Assembly (NCBI RefSeq): GCF_963675165.1 | Contig: NC_087387.1 | Location: forward strand, 5,110,990 to 5,174,989 | Length of the DNA stretch: 64,000 bases | Origin: Halichondria panicea | Lineage: Eukaryota; Porifera; Demospongiae; Suberitida; Halichondriidae | Reading direction: 5' to 3' | In this document: one piece after another, positions 46,846-64,000 of the stretch | Layout of the letters: every line of letters begins with the position of its first letter | Numbering within the stretch: position 1 is the first letter of the stretch | Notes under the pieces: model-generated | Told to the model about the DNA's origin: nothing | Seen by the model: the letters and a program-made list of their open reading frames with translations, nothing else | The model's database searches: none | Position numbers and translations under genes: made by a program

Positions 46846-49800
46846 TTACAATGGTGATCTAGTCCACACTTTGTAGAGCAGCTTGCGACCTGTGTACCTG
46901 CAGAATTAGCAGTTATCTTAATGCACACAAACATTATATCTTGCTGCATGTGGGCAGTGAATTAATAACATACTTTGAGTGACAGTTGTCAAACTTGAGT
47001 ACATAGACTCCATTTTTCTGTGCAACATACTCTCCTGTCAGTGTGGCCTTGTGGGACATGCACCTCTTCAGGGGAAGCACCTGTGTACGGGGTGGTATGG
47101 GTATCTATTGTCATGTTTATATGGTTTTGGCTGTAAACAGAAGTGGCCTTTGTTGAGGGGCTGTTTTGTACACAAACTGATTATTTTGGAACCTAGACTT
47201 TTTAACAAGGTTGCATGGCTTTTCTTCAGGAGAGGCTACAGTGGAACCTCCATTAACGACCACCTCCGAAGAGCAACTACACGCTATATAACGACCAAGA
47301 GCTCAGGTCCGGATTGAAAATACAATGAGTAAAGCAACCTCTCAGGAGCGACCACCTCTCTACTCCGTATAACGAGCAGCTTTCTAGTCCCCAACCAGCT
47401 TTAGCAATGGAAAATAACCTCCCAGAACAGACAGCCACACCCAGAATTAGTAAAAAATTATTGCTGCGATACAGGGATTTGAGGAGTTCTTGCAACTGTA
47501 ATGTCGAGAGCGGAAGTACCTGTCACGTGAACAGTTACGTAATTATGGCTCATTTCAAACCAATTTTTCTCCAATAAAGCCTTTAGGCCTGTTTATTTTG
47601 GGGGAAAATCGACCTATACAGGAGGCTTAGTCTCGAATACCCGCCTCAATCTAAAGCTTGAGGTGGGTATTCGAGACTACAGGAGGCTTTGCTCTGCATA
47701 TCGCATATAATTATCTGCAAGCCTTTGCACCACAGCTAAAGCTATTTGAGCCCAATCGTGAGCTACTACTATTAGTCTGTCACACAAACTGTGTATCCAG
47801 CTGGAGCTAGCCTAAGAGAGATTTTACTGAGACTAGTGATACACTTTCAACAGCTTACGGGCAGGCTGGGGCAAGTAGTAGCTCACAAAACTAATAGAAT
47901 CTCAAGGATAGCTTCAGCTGACAACCTGCTGTGGTGCAAAGCCTTTACCAAAGGCTCTTAGCTTTCTGATGTAAGTCGATGTTTTCCCAGTTTAACAAAA
48001 ATGAATAGGCTCTATTGGAGAAAAATTGGTTTGGAATGAGCCAAAATTCAATCTTGTTACCAAGGTTCACGTGACAGGTACTTCCGCTCTCGACATTACA
48101 GTTGCAAGAACACCTCAAATCCCTGTAGCATTATTTTGCACAATCGTGAAAACATAGCTGTAGTTTGTCTCTACAGCCTTTTCAAAACTTGTATGAGCTA
48201 AAGAAGCAGTTACATGTAGCAAAGCTCAATCATTCATTTGCAGCAAGAAATGACTCATAAAGCATACATATAGCTGGCAATCGAAACCTCCTAAGGAAGA
48301 CCACCTCTCTATAACGGCCGAAAGGCTGTTCCCCAATGGTGTCCGTTTTATGGAGGTTCCACTGTATATACAAAACGATCACATAACCATCACTGACCTC
48401 CACTTCTTTTTGACTGTCTTTCTTCTCTTTGTACCAGATTCCAAACGCAATCCCCTTTGGTTCTGTGCTGAACTCCCAAACAATGGCCGTACCAATCCTC
48501 ACCACAGTCATGGGGACATTCTGTACTCCACCACCATCTATCACCACCTCTTTGAACTCTGAACTCCTTGCAACTCCAGACGAAGAACTACTACCATCTG
48601 ATATCCGCCGAGCGTGTGACTTTTCTATCGTATTTGTAACTTCTAAACTGGCCAGTTTCGAGGCTAACGCATCAAAGTTAAGTTTTGGGGTACCAGGAGA
48701 ATCAAGTCCAACAGGAAACACACAATTTTGAGGATCTGATTCAATAACATAGTATCCATCATCGTCACTACCACCCCCCTCCACACTGCTTATATGAACA
48801 TTTCCATCTGGAGTGTCGATTTGTTCACCTTTCATTTTTTCAGCTTCTCTTTGTTTTAGCTCCGGATCAACGAGATAATCGCTTGAATTTACACTAGTTA
48901 AAGATTCATTATCGAATATTCGTTCCCCTGGTGCGAGATACTTTGAGGCTAGTTCCATAAAGCTGTTGTCACCACTAATAGTGCTACCAGTGTCATCGAT
49001 GGAAGGTAGACTGCCAGCTATGTTCTGTTGGTGGAGTCGTGCTAAGAGGCTGTGTGTGTGTGTGTGTGTGTGGTGTGTGTGGGGGGGGAGGTAATGACAG
49101 CCAGTCATATCAGTACAGACCTAACAATGGTCTAAGGCGTCCTTGAAATTGACTTAAACTACATTACATACACATGTACGTATGTGCAGTTAAATACAGC
49201 ATGCTAACATTAGATCAAACTAGAGACTTGTATACATGTATACATGCAAGCATACTACGAAACTAATTCCATAGACATGTACATTAATAATACAATGTAG
49301 GTATATACAAACTAGAATGGGATACATGTACATGTAACTATCGCCCACTGACCTGTTTCCATTGACCTCCATGTTTCGAGTGATGTTGAGAGAGTTACGA
49401 GATCCAGTACCATTCTCCTCACCACCTTCCTCATCGGGACCTGCCATAATGGCCTGACCTGAAGGGAGGGTACATATAAGGGTGGAGGGGAGTCGTATAC
49501 CCATAAACACAAGTAAGCGGAGTGGATAATACAGTGAAACCTATATGGTCATCACCTTTGGGCAGACAGACAGTGACTGTAATAAAGAGGTGGCCTGCTC
49601 AGGTCTAAACACACGCTATGGAAACTGTACATTATAGAGGTGACCACAATAGACAGGTCTAATTTTACAATTAAATTGGACATACATGGTCATACTATTA
49701 TATAGGCAACGCGTCCATTAATCAGCCTCCCTTCAACAGTGTCAGTCTCTCTTACCGCTGCTGCCTTGTGGTAGAGCCACACTCTCCATCTCTAGAGTGT

Positions 49801-52800
49801 TGACCATCTTGGAAGACATTGGTGTCCTCACGTCCTGGATCTTATCATGGCAGTCATCACACACTCGTACTGGGTCCCTGAGTCAAGAGATTTGGTAAAG
49901 ATCATCAACGGGTAAATTGCATTATGGACTACATGTACTGTACAAAACTCAATTCCAGTGGCCGTTTTAAAATGCTTTTCTAAAGATTTCTGTGACAATG
50001 GGTGCATTTTCTACGCTGCTATGAAACTACATGTACATTAGCATCTAACCCAAATTTAAAATGTGCCTCTGTAAATAGAAAGCCTTTTCCAACAGAGCTG
50101 GCCGCTAAAAGTACTCACTTGCTGAAGGGCAGTTGAGCTTTCTTGTCACAGCAACTGGTACAAAACACCTTACCACACGAACGACAGTGATGCTGCAATG
50201 AAATGATATTTCTGTAAGACTGGGCTGAGCTGAACGTGCAAACAATTATTTGTGTATGTTTAGACATTCCTATAATAAAGTAATCTGGCCTTTCAGAAAA
50301 CACACTGTGACTTTATACACAACGCTATTCACAAAACAGAAGCTTTGGGCCTGAAAGCATTTAATCATACACATGTACATGTGTGTACCACTATGATGTA
50401 ATACAGCTACCAAAGAGCTACTCCATGTAAATGCATAATTATTTTAGTTTTGAAGTGCGGAAGGAGTGTAGCCCACAAATCACCAACCTTTCTGTTGAAG
50501 ACGGAGAAGGTTATCCCACATCCCATGCACTCTGGTATGGATTTCTCGTTGATCCACGTTCCCTTGGCAACCTGTTCTTGCTCCAACTTGTCTGCATGTT
50601 GCCACAGAGTCACCTTTTGTCTAGGGGGGGTGATATTGAAATACATGTACGACTACCAAAACAAATCTCAGACTGTATCTCAGATTGTACTGGACATAAG
50701 GCTGCATAATTATGGTCATTGATTGACCAAATCCTTGCTCAATATACTGTGACTTTTTCTGGTGCTGACAATGTTTCGGGAGCATTGAACTTTAGAGTTC
50801 ATTTCTTCGTATGTATGTGTATAGGACACACACATTGCGCTCCATCGTTACAGCAGTTACACAGTGAAACTTCTAAATATGGACACTTTAGGGACTTGTA
50901 GATGGAAATGCTCAAACATGAGATGGAGTTCATTTAGAGCCTGAGGGGGTTCCATTGGAAATGTTTTCACTCACTGTAATAGTCTCTTGAAGGCTTTTCT
51001 CATGTCCTCGTTCTCCTGACTAAGTCTCTCCACTTGTCGGCTAAGCTCCGCCTTCTCTTCCCTTATCTTAGTGGACAACCCCTCCACTTGCTGCTTGTGC
51101 AGTCGTAAAGTCTGGGAACGCTCCAAGTCCTGACTCAGCGATTTCTGTCGTTGTGGGAGGGAGAAATTTATGCATATATACAGTTGTGTACAATAGTCAC
51201 GCACATATCTACATACATACATGCATGTATGTATGTAGCATGTGTGTTGTGGTCTACCTCCAAAGGTGACAGCTATTGAGAGGTTCACCTCACTTAATAT
51301 GCAAAAATTATTAGAGAAAACAAAAGTCAACCACTACAGTGTACACAGTGGGGCTCCGTATGCACTAGCTACACAGTGGGGCTCCGTATGCACTAGCTAC
51401 ACAGTGGGGCTCCGTATGCACTAGCTACACAGTGGGGCTCCGTATGCACTAGCTACACAGTGGGGCTCCGTATGCACTAGCTACACAGTGGGGCTCCGTA
51501 TGCACTAGCTACACAGTGGGGCTCCGTATGCACTAGCTACACAGTGGGGCTCCGTATGCACTAGCTACACAGTGGGGCTCCGTATGCATTAGCTACACAT
51601 TTGTGAGGCTAATTAAAGTTGCATTTTTGCTTTTAAAATTCTAATTCAAATGAGGTGAAAGGTGATTGTAGGAGCTAGAGCAAATGCAGCGTCTACACAC
51701 TCCATAGAAACTACTGTAACTCATGAAATGTGACATGCATTCTAAGAGAGGGGCAGAGTAGCAACCCTAAAACCAAACGCAGCACCTACATGTAACTACA
51801 CTCGACAGCAACTAGCTAACTACATGTAAGACAGTGGCAGGCTTATAGCTACATGTAGATATTAACAATTTCTCTATATTGCTCACCTCTGCCAGTTGCT
51901 CTGAGATGGAGGACAGCTCTGTCTTGTTGGTGGAGAGGATGCCCTCCATGTCCAGTAGCTCCACCTTCAGCTCCTCTATCTGACTCTCTGCTCCCTCACA
52001 ACGTTCGTTCACCTGAGAGAGAGAGGGGGTGGGATGACAACAAGTATGGCAAGTGTTACAGACATGTAGCAGTGTGCTGTTTCAATTTGATAACAACAAT
52101 ATTTATCGTACATTATACAACTCAGGATGGTGACGTACAGTGTTGTATCATTGCACATTAATACTTACGCTGTTACATGTACTATTGTTGCTCGAAATAC
52201 GAAACTTTTGCACCCTATACAATCTAGCTACTGTATGGTATTGACAGATAGCTATATAGCTACATGTAGACAGTGAACAAACCTCTCCCAGCTGTGACTC
52301 CAGGTTAGCCACACGAGACTTGTGCTCACTCAGCGATCTCTCCTGATCCTTGTTCATCTGCAAACAGACAATATTTTAGCTGCGATAATCTTCATCTGAA
52401 GGTACATGTATAAACAAATTTCTCTAGTGGGAATTTTATGTGGAAAACGATCAAAAAACAACTGCAATACAAAACAATAAACTAAAGGGAAAAGTTGTTA
52501 TTAAAACTTCCCCATCCAGATCATCACTGAACTACATACATGTACAATAAAAATGTATTTCTCCTTACCTCTCGTGCTCTTTGCAAATCAAAGGCCTGAG
52601 TGCTGATTTGGAACCGAAGAGATGCAGTCTCGCTCTCAACCAGACCCTGCATGGAACCGAGCTCTGCCCTCGCCTCGTCCCTCTCATATAAAACATTCTT
52701 ACAATTATCCAACTCCAATTCCAACGCTCCCTTCGCATCACTTAGCTCTACCTCAAACGTCCGTCTTAATTCCTTAATCTCACTTTCATATTCAGTTCTC

Positions 52801-55800
52801 AACTTTTTCACATTGATTTCTTTTATTCGTTCCAATTCCTCAATTTTGGTGCTTAGTTCCCGTTCACTAGCCTTGCTAGCCTCGAGGTCAAAGGTCAACC
52901 CTAGTACACTGGCCTGTGACTGTGTCAGTGACTCCTGGATGACTGTGCTGGCTCGTAGTTGCAGCTCGGCTTGCTCTAGTTGTGTCTTGAGTTGGATCAG
53001 TTCTTGTTCTCTGCTCTCTAGCGATCGTTGGACCTCGACTAAGTCCTGTTAGAGATTGAAAATCGTTTTAGCCACAGTCACAATTAATTAATGTATATAG
53101 TGTTCAACATAATTATAGTGAGAAGATTAGTACTGTACATGAGGACAGCAATCGATCTCACACCCCTGCCTTCAAATCCCTCCCCCACCCTCACAACTCA
53201 CACACCGCCCCCTCACCATGTGCCTTTAAATCCCTCCCCCACCCTCACAACTCCCACACCGCCCCCTCTCCTCACAACTCCCACACCGCCCCCTCACCAT
53301 GTCCTTCTCGACCAGGCTAGCCTCCAGGATGGTGGACGACCTGTTCCTCGGTACACTGTCAGTGTCACTGCCACTGCAAACCAACTGCTCATCGAGGTCA
53401 AAGTTCAAAGTCTCAAGCTCTGATATCTGAAGAGATTAGCCAGTCATAAGCTATAGTATCATCATGCTACAGACGTACAATGTACAATATACAGTATGTA
53501 AATATTAAATCGGTTTTATAGATGTTAAGTAATAATCAATAATCGTAATAAAGTGTCTATAATGTACAGTGTGCATTATCTTTCTCCCACCTTTCTGCGT
53601 AGTTCCATATTTTCTCTATTAAGTGCCTCGTTCTCAGCGCTGAGTTGGTGGGCTTCTCCCTCGTAGCTTCTCAGATCTTGACGGGACCTCTGTACAAGGG
53701 AAACAAAACTCTGTAGCCTTCTCTTTCTTTAAAGAACAGTGAAAAAAAGATCGATGGATTTGAAGCAGTAATTTACGTACATGTGTTTAGATACATGTAG
53801 CACTGACACTACACATACATGTACATGTACCTGTATCTGTGTGACAAGACTGGTCTCACTGGTTTCACTCTCAAGTAATGTATCTTGCAGTTGCAACTCA
53901 AGGTCAGCAAACTGTGCCTGTGGGGGAGGGGGGAATAGTTCAGTGTTGAAGTGAGCTACAGCCAATTAATGGCATAATTTTCACTTTCTCTATAAACATG
54001 TTGAAGACACATGTTGTGTCTTCAATTGTCTATTAGTGCACAACACTGAAACCTGTCTATTGTGGTCACCCTATAAGCAGACCACCCTCTATAATACAGC
54101 CAGGTTAATGGACCCCAGCGTCTCTATAGCATGTGTTTGGACCTGTGTTAGCAGCTACGTAGGCCACCTCTTTATTACAGGCACTGTTGGCTAGCCACCA
54201 CTAGAGACATGTACTACCACTGGTTACACTGTACGTACCTTGAGCAGTTTGAGCTGGTCCACTAGACTGGTGTTACACTCACTGACCCCCTGGGACCAAG
54301 AGCCAATGTACTCACTGAGTACAGTCAGGCACGATGTGATGTCATCAAGCTTGTCCACCTGTACATACAAAATAGGCGATATGGCCTTCTAATTTTGAGG
54401 AACATAATTACATAATTCGTTCAGTTGTCAAGGTACATGTAAGGGTGTCATAAAAGTCATACAGTCCCTTCCGTTATTTTTATTACACGGTCGCGTATCA
54501 TCGAGGCATGATTTGGTAAGGGGTCGTCATGATATAAAACATACACTGTATCTAATAGCATGATAATCCTCGTGTTTTTTTGCAATATACAGGCAATTCT
54601 CCCTATTGCATAAAGCATCCACAATTTTTGTACTCTACAAACCTTCAAGTCTGGTAGAGCGTTTTTGAGAGCACCCATGTGATCCTGGTCACAGTGTCCA
54701 ATCAGATTGCCCCGTATCTCCGCCAGCAGTGAGCCCACGAGAGGGAGGTTAAAGGGCACCTCGTGTTTAACGAATATCTCTGTCGGGTGTTCCTCAATCG
54801 CTTGCTCCAGAATAGAGTGCTACATGTGCGTGTGCAAAACAACAACAATTACTTATACATGTACAGTGTATGGTGATTTCAATTGCAAAATGCAAAGGTA
54901 CAGGTACATTGTACATGTTATGTGCTTCAATATAACTGAGGTGGAGCCGTGTTCTCTCTGTACCTTCATTCTGAGTCTGCTCTTGTCCAACACTGCAGCG
55001 TCTTTAGTACGAGAACCCATACCTCCAAACACCACCTCCTTCTGACCACCACCACCACCACTGCCATTACTGTCGAATGATTTACTGTACGTAGGAATGG
55101 AAGAGGATTTAATATATGTACAACTAGCCATTGGGAACAGTCCGTGTAATATCCAGAGCTCAAAAATTTATTGAAGATGCTTTACACATGTTAAGGCTCA
55201 TCATACAATCATGTACTGAAGTCAGGAACTTTCCTTCACCATTTCAACACTAGACAGTACATGACTAGAGTAGTACAGTTCCATACTCACAGTACAAAGG
55301 ATGGCCAAGTCTCGTCGAGGTCAATACCCTCTAACTGGAGGTCAAAGGACACTTGTGAGAGGTCGTACAATGCCGTGAGGACGCGGTGTGATAGTGTGGG
55401 TGTGAGGAGAATAGCCGTCCCGTGGTACCACTCTCTGTGAGGGTGTGGAGGGTGTGAGGGTGTGAGGAGTGTGAAGGTGTGGAGGGTGTGGGGGTGTGAG
55501 GGTGTGGGGGTGAGGGTGTGAGGGTTACAGCACAGGTACATGTACCAATACAGTCAACTATAACGAATGAAAATAGAACTTGTAACTGAGTATGCTTCAT
55601 AAAATGCATACATGTAATTTGGCACATTTATACAACCGGAGTTGTGTATAAACAGAACACATATCTTACTTTGTTATTAATAATCTGAAGTCTATAGAGG
55701 CTTTGTATGGAACACAGATCTCACTTTGTTCTCTTTGTGTTTGAGACAGCGTTCTGAATGCAGTCAGCCAGTAATCCTTCACACAAACACTTCCTGATGA

Positions 55801-57799
55801 GTGCTCTCCCTCGACCCAGTCCTGTCGTCACCTGGACACAGGTATGAACTATCACTGACAATTGGGTAGCATCTTACACCAACTGTAGTAAACAGTGTAA
55901 AATCATTATATAAATGTATACGCACTGTATGAAAAAAAAAGAAATTGTGGATTTTAGTCCCTCAGTGATCAAAATGATCCTCCGAATCAAAATAATGCTC
56001 TGTGTAGAAAAGCTATCTATTAATCGAAACTGACCTCTCGTTTACCTCAAATTCTCCAACGTTACATGTATTAGCCCCCATCCCTCTCTCACCTGTTGCT
56101 GAGCTTGCACTATTTTGACGATGCTGTCGAGTGCCTTCAGTTCCCCCACCCCCTCACTCAGATAGTGCCAGTAGTCACGACGCTCGCCCCAGAAACTGGA
56201 CTTCTCTGTGCAGTGTGTGTGTGGGGTGGGTGGGTGTGTGAGTGTGAGGGTGTACAGTACGTACTAATAGTTAGGACATCATTAATGGGGTGCACAAGAT
56301 GCAAAACAAGTGATAGTTACCATCCCGACCATTACCTCACCTCACTGACACCACTACTCTAGTGGCTACCATTTTACTTTCATTACTACATGATTACCAC
56401 TGGTAAACTTTCACTATGTAAATTTATTAAGTGTCAACATTGTAATCAAATCACATAATGTAACGCAATTATTCTACAGACAACAAACAAAATACAATCA
56501 CAACAAGCAGCTCTATAGTCTCTATGCACTGCTCAGGCTTGAAGGGAGTTCATGAAGCACTCTAAAATAGCCAGTTGTTGCTATCAACTACTGAGCTTGC
56601 AGAAAATGATAAACAGAATTCAGTGCATTAATCAAGTGAAAATAGTCACGACTAATGGCATTCATTGTGTGAGGGTTCTGACAGGTGGTGGTGTGACTGA
56701 ATACCATTAGTACACACACACTGTCAGGAATGCTGCGATACTGTACACAGACACAACAAGCATAACTACAAATACACAACATGATACACAGTGTACGTAC
56801 ATGTACATAATGCTATCAGCTCTTGCTGTGTGTTGAAGTAGCCATGCATACACTCCACTGACATTTATACACGGTATGTTATTGTTATCTCTCAAGCACT
56901 GCATTATATAAGTACAAACTGTCATTTGGTGTTTGTAACCATCCGTGTGCTATGGTTGGTTTGGTGGTCAGTAATGGTGGCCATGTTCACAATGAGGCCA
57001 GTAGGGGAATATATAACAGCAACACGAAAGTACACACTCATGGAACATTAATTTTGTAGAACAAAACAAAACACTATAATAGCTATATACACTGTAGGTA
57101 CATTACTGACATGTTTATTGTGATCTTAAACAACACTCTGACAGTTTGTTGCTCAAAAACACGTACACAGACAGTAAGCATTTTTCAATTTTTGGCCTAA
57201 GGCGATCACGTACCAGCTGTATTTACTGCAGTGTGGTAGACTTTACATAGACATTACTAGCCAACTAAATATGTACCTGTACATTGTACGCACCTTTCTG
57301 CATATGCCTGAGGACAGCCTCTACGGTCATGCAAAGCTGCATCACCTCGGTGACATCGTCAGAGAGGGCGGAGCTCCGTCTCTCCTTGTACAACACTTTG
57401 AGACGCTCTACGCTACCTGTGTGGGGGGTAGTGTAGTTGGTGGTTGGGGGTGGTGTAGTGGGTGGTGGTGTAGTTGGTGGTAGGGGGTAGTGTAGTGGGT
57501 GGTGGGGGGTAGTGTAGTGAGGGTAGTGTAGTGGGTGGGGGGTGGTGTAGTGGGTGGGGGGTGGTGTAGTGGGTGGTGGGGGGTAGTGTAGTGGGTGGGG
57601 GGTGGTGTAGTGGGTAACAAATTAACACTACACAATGATTGATGTGCATTTGCAAAATTAATTATAAGGCATGTAAATGTACAATGTTTTTACAAGGTAG
57701 TGTACCTACAAACATAACAAAACAGCAAAATAAAGTATTTGAACAAAGCTCACCCTCCAGTGTAGCAATGATGTCTTCTGGGATTAGCTCGATATCCAT
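46846..57799 (-). CDS. FYCO1: FYCO1-type autophagy adaptor (RUN, coiled coil, FYVE, LIR, GOLD)
   Basis: Twenty-two exons join in one frame to about 1119 residues: 57754-57799, 57294-57416, 56093-56205, 55725-55831, 55291-55434, 54964-55084, 54643-54819, 54239-54358, 53831-53917, 53591-53689, 53298-53426, 52569-53045, 52283-52357, 51887-52012, 50975-51144, 50488-50620, 50119-50192, 49756-49877, 49353-49458, 48398-49049, 46974-47080, 46846-46897. Order: RUN domain (about 20-180; TGLGRGRA), long coiled coil (about 260-700), FYVE zinc finger (about 720-785; RKHHCRSCG, VRVCDDC; WINE where WxxD is usual), LIR DDDGYYVI at about 945-952, and GOLD domain to the end. In animals FYCO1 links PI3P- and Rab7-bearing late endosomes and autophagosomes, via LC3, to kinesin. 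The LIR between FYVE and GOLD separates it from RUFY proteins. It is shorter than human FYCO1, in the coiled coil. ATTAAA lies at 46779-46784 (minus). Confidence 0.9.
47471..48126. mobile_element. 656-bp inverted-repeat element nested in the pogo-like one
   Basis: The ends begin ACAGGGATTTGAGGAGTTCT. Inverted similarity continues for about 100 bp (GGAAGTACCTGTCACGTGAAC on the left and its complement on the right). No clear target duplication is seen. The 47628 miniature sits inside it. Confidence 0.75.
47628..47679. mobile_element. 52-bp palindromic element with exact 9-bp target duplication
   Basis: The ends TAGTCTCGAATACCCGCC and complement are the same as those of the 615-bp element at 10015-10629. 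CAGGAGGCT stands on both sides (47619-47627, 47680-47688). The whole element is little more than its two ends. Confidence 0.88.
51341..51598. repeat. 28-bp minisatellite in a FYCO1 intron, about nine copies
   Basis: The unit is ACACAGTGGGGCTCCG then TATGCACTAGCT. Copies are head to tail and almost identical. It is absent from the matching flank of the duplicate at 29500-29613, where homology stops before it. Confidence 0.9.
53157..53297. repeat. C-rich minisatellite in a FYCO1 intron
   Basis: Irregular repeats of CCCTCCCCCACCCTCACAACT and CACACCGCCCCCTCACCATG-like blocks directly beside the exon at 53298-53426. Confidence 0.75.
55435..55525. repeat. GGGTGTGAGGGTGTG minisatellite at a FYCO1 splice acceptor
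   Basis: Repeats of GGGTGTGAGGGTGTGGAG. On the transcribed strand they form a C/A-rich tract running straight into the acceptor of the exon 55291-55434. Confidence 0.8.
57417..57616. repeat. GTAGTGGGTGGTGGGG minisatellite at a FYCO1 splice acceptor
   Basis: Irregular G/T-rich repeats (GTAGTGGGTGGGGGGTGGT). On the gene strand the sequence is C/A-rich and abuts the acceptor of exon 2 (57294-57416). Confidence 0.8.
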
Positions 57800-58431
57800 T
57801 CTCCTGGCACAAACAATGTAGCTAGCTCTAGTATACTAGTATAGTATAGTGCCTGGGCCGGCCTGAAGCTGACCTCGTTAGCTTTGATGATGACCCTAAA
57901 ACTGCAAAGCTAAGCAACAATCAGATTAAAAAGCCATCACGTGGAATGTGTATGTAAACAGTGTGAAAGTGCAGTCAAAGAAGTGCGTGTCTACAGTCGA
58001 GGTCTACAGTAGCTCAGTTTGCAAGAGATAGCTTCACCAAGCTAGCTGGTGTTGTTTTGTACTACTGGAGATTGGTATGTACTTGTAGTTTTCATGTAAA
58101 AAACGTGTAGCCATTAAAAACCACAAGAACAAGTTGGATTATTGTTATTGATTACAGAGGCTTTGTTTTCTACCTGCATGCTATATATCTGTAACAGCTA
58201 TTATCTATGGTAACAGCTCCCAAGCACTACATTGTACGGACAGTCGATGCAATAGATCTGATGCTACACGCCTGTACATGTCGTTTAATATGTTCTGTAG
58301 CTCGTTAGGTAGATTTTAAAAGACTCACTGTTGTATACGCTTCACCTGTTAAGGGGTCTCTGTATTTATAAACTGTACGTGATAACTTGACCTCCCCCCC
58401 CCCCACACACACACACACACAGTCTGCTACC
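57800..58431. promoter_or_regulatory. shared promoter region of FYCO1 and WDR37
   Basis: 632 bp between two divergent start codons. No TATA box is evident. TCACGTG at 57937-57943 is an E-box of the CLEAR (TFEB/MITF) core type, about 140 bp from the FYCO1 start. Poly-C followed by (CA)n ends in CAG at 58420-58422, just before the WDR37 ATG, and looks like a splice acceptor, so WDR37 may have a 5' untranslated exon further upstream. Confidence 0.6.

Positions 58432-64000
<5,569 letters not shown>

Larger units (their letters stand above)
47239..48364. mobile_element. pogo-like inverted-repeat element in a FYCO1 intron
   Basis: The ends CAGTGGAACCTCCAT and ATGGAGGTTCCACTG are flanked by TA on both sides, matching pogo/Tigger-type ends. 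It lies in the intron 47081-48397 and holds two further nested insertions. Without them little of its interior remains. Confidence 0.75.

Noticed and set aside
57408-57655. Pro/Thr/His-rich frames
   Set aside because: They are translations of the intronic minisatellite next to FYCO1 exon 2.

Overview
The window is nuclear DNA of an invertebrate animal. Evidence: GT-AG introns (several only about 40-60 bp), animal genes (FYCO1, WDR37, GIMAP-type GTPases), AATAAA/ATTAAA signals, and dense small inverted-repeat transposons. The lineage-rich beta-helix/Cys-rich/multi-pass membrane family suggests a sponge (demosponge such as Amphimedon). That placement is inference from family content, not proven. 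A run of 200 N at 17503-17702 marks it as an assembled scaffold.

Layout. 1-5505: two paralogous membrane-anchored beta-helix receptors facing each other (the left one only as a 3' end). 5506-8608: intergenic and repeat-rich. 8609-12104: GIMAP block A, with one intact GTPase, one two-domain GTPase pseudogene broken by nested transposons, and one truncated fragment. 14243-19953: a third, very long beta-helix receptor with near-identical 306-bp (102-residue) super-repeats interrupted by the assembly gap. 19954-26809: nested inverted-repeat elements. 26810-29613: a 5'-truncated duplicate of the 3' half of the FYCO1-like gene. 29614-34321: more repeats, including a 1.1-kb element nested in another repeat. 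34322-38074: GIMAP block B, the intact counterpart of block A (single-domain, two-domain and CaaX-type GTPases). 38075-46845: repeats without a supported gene. 46846-57799: a complete 22-exon FYCO1-type gene (RUN, coiled coil, FYVE, Atg8-binding motif, GOLD) on the minus strand. 57800-58431: a short shared promoter region. 58432-64000: a WDR37 orthologue on the plus strand, cut by the window end.

How parts relate. FYCO1 is an adaptor of autophagosome and late-endosome transport, and WDR37 acts with PACS proteins in endolysosomal trafficking. Here they are divergently arranged over about 630 bp that contain a TCACGTG box. GIMAP GTPases act on intracellular membranes in immune cells of vertebrates. 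Here two of them end in apparent CaaX prenylation boxes, and three GTPase domains lack the Ser/Thr of the Walker A motif. The beta-helix receptors and the GIMAP genes are interleaved in one 38-kb region. A shared immune role is conceivable but unproven.

Most non-genic DNA is miniature transposons. Several bear clear 9-bp target duplications (Mutator-like), including palindromes of only 44-61 bp. Other groups show 5-bp, 4-bp or TA duplications.
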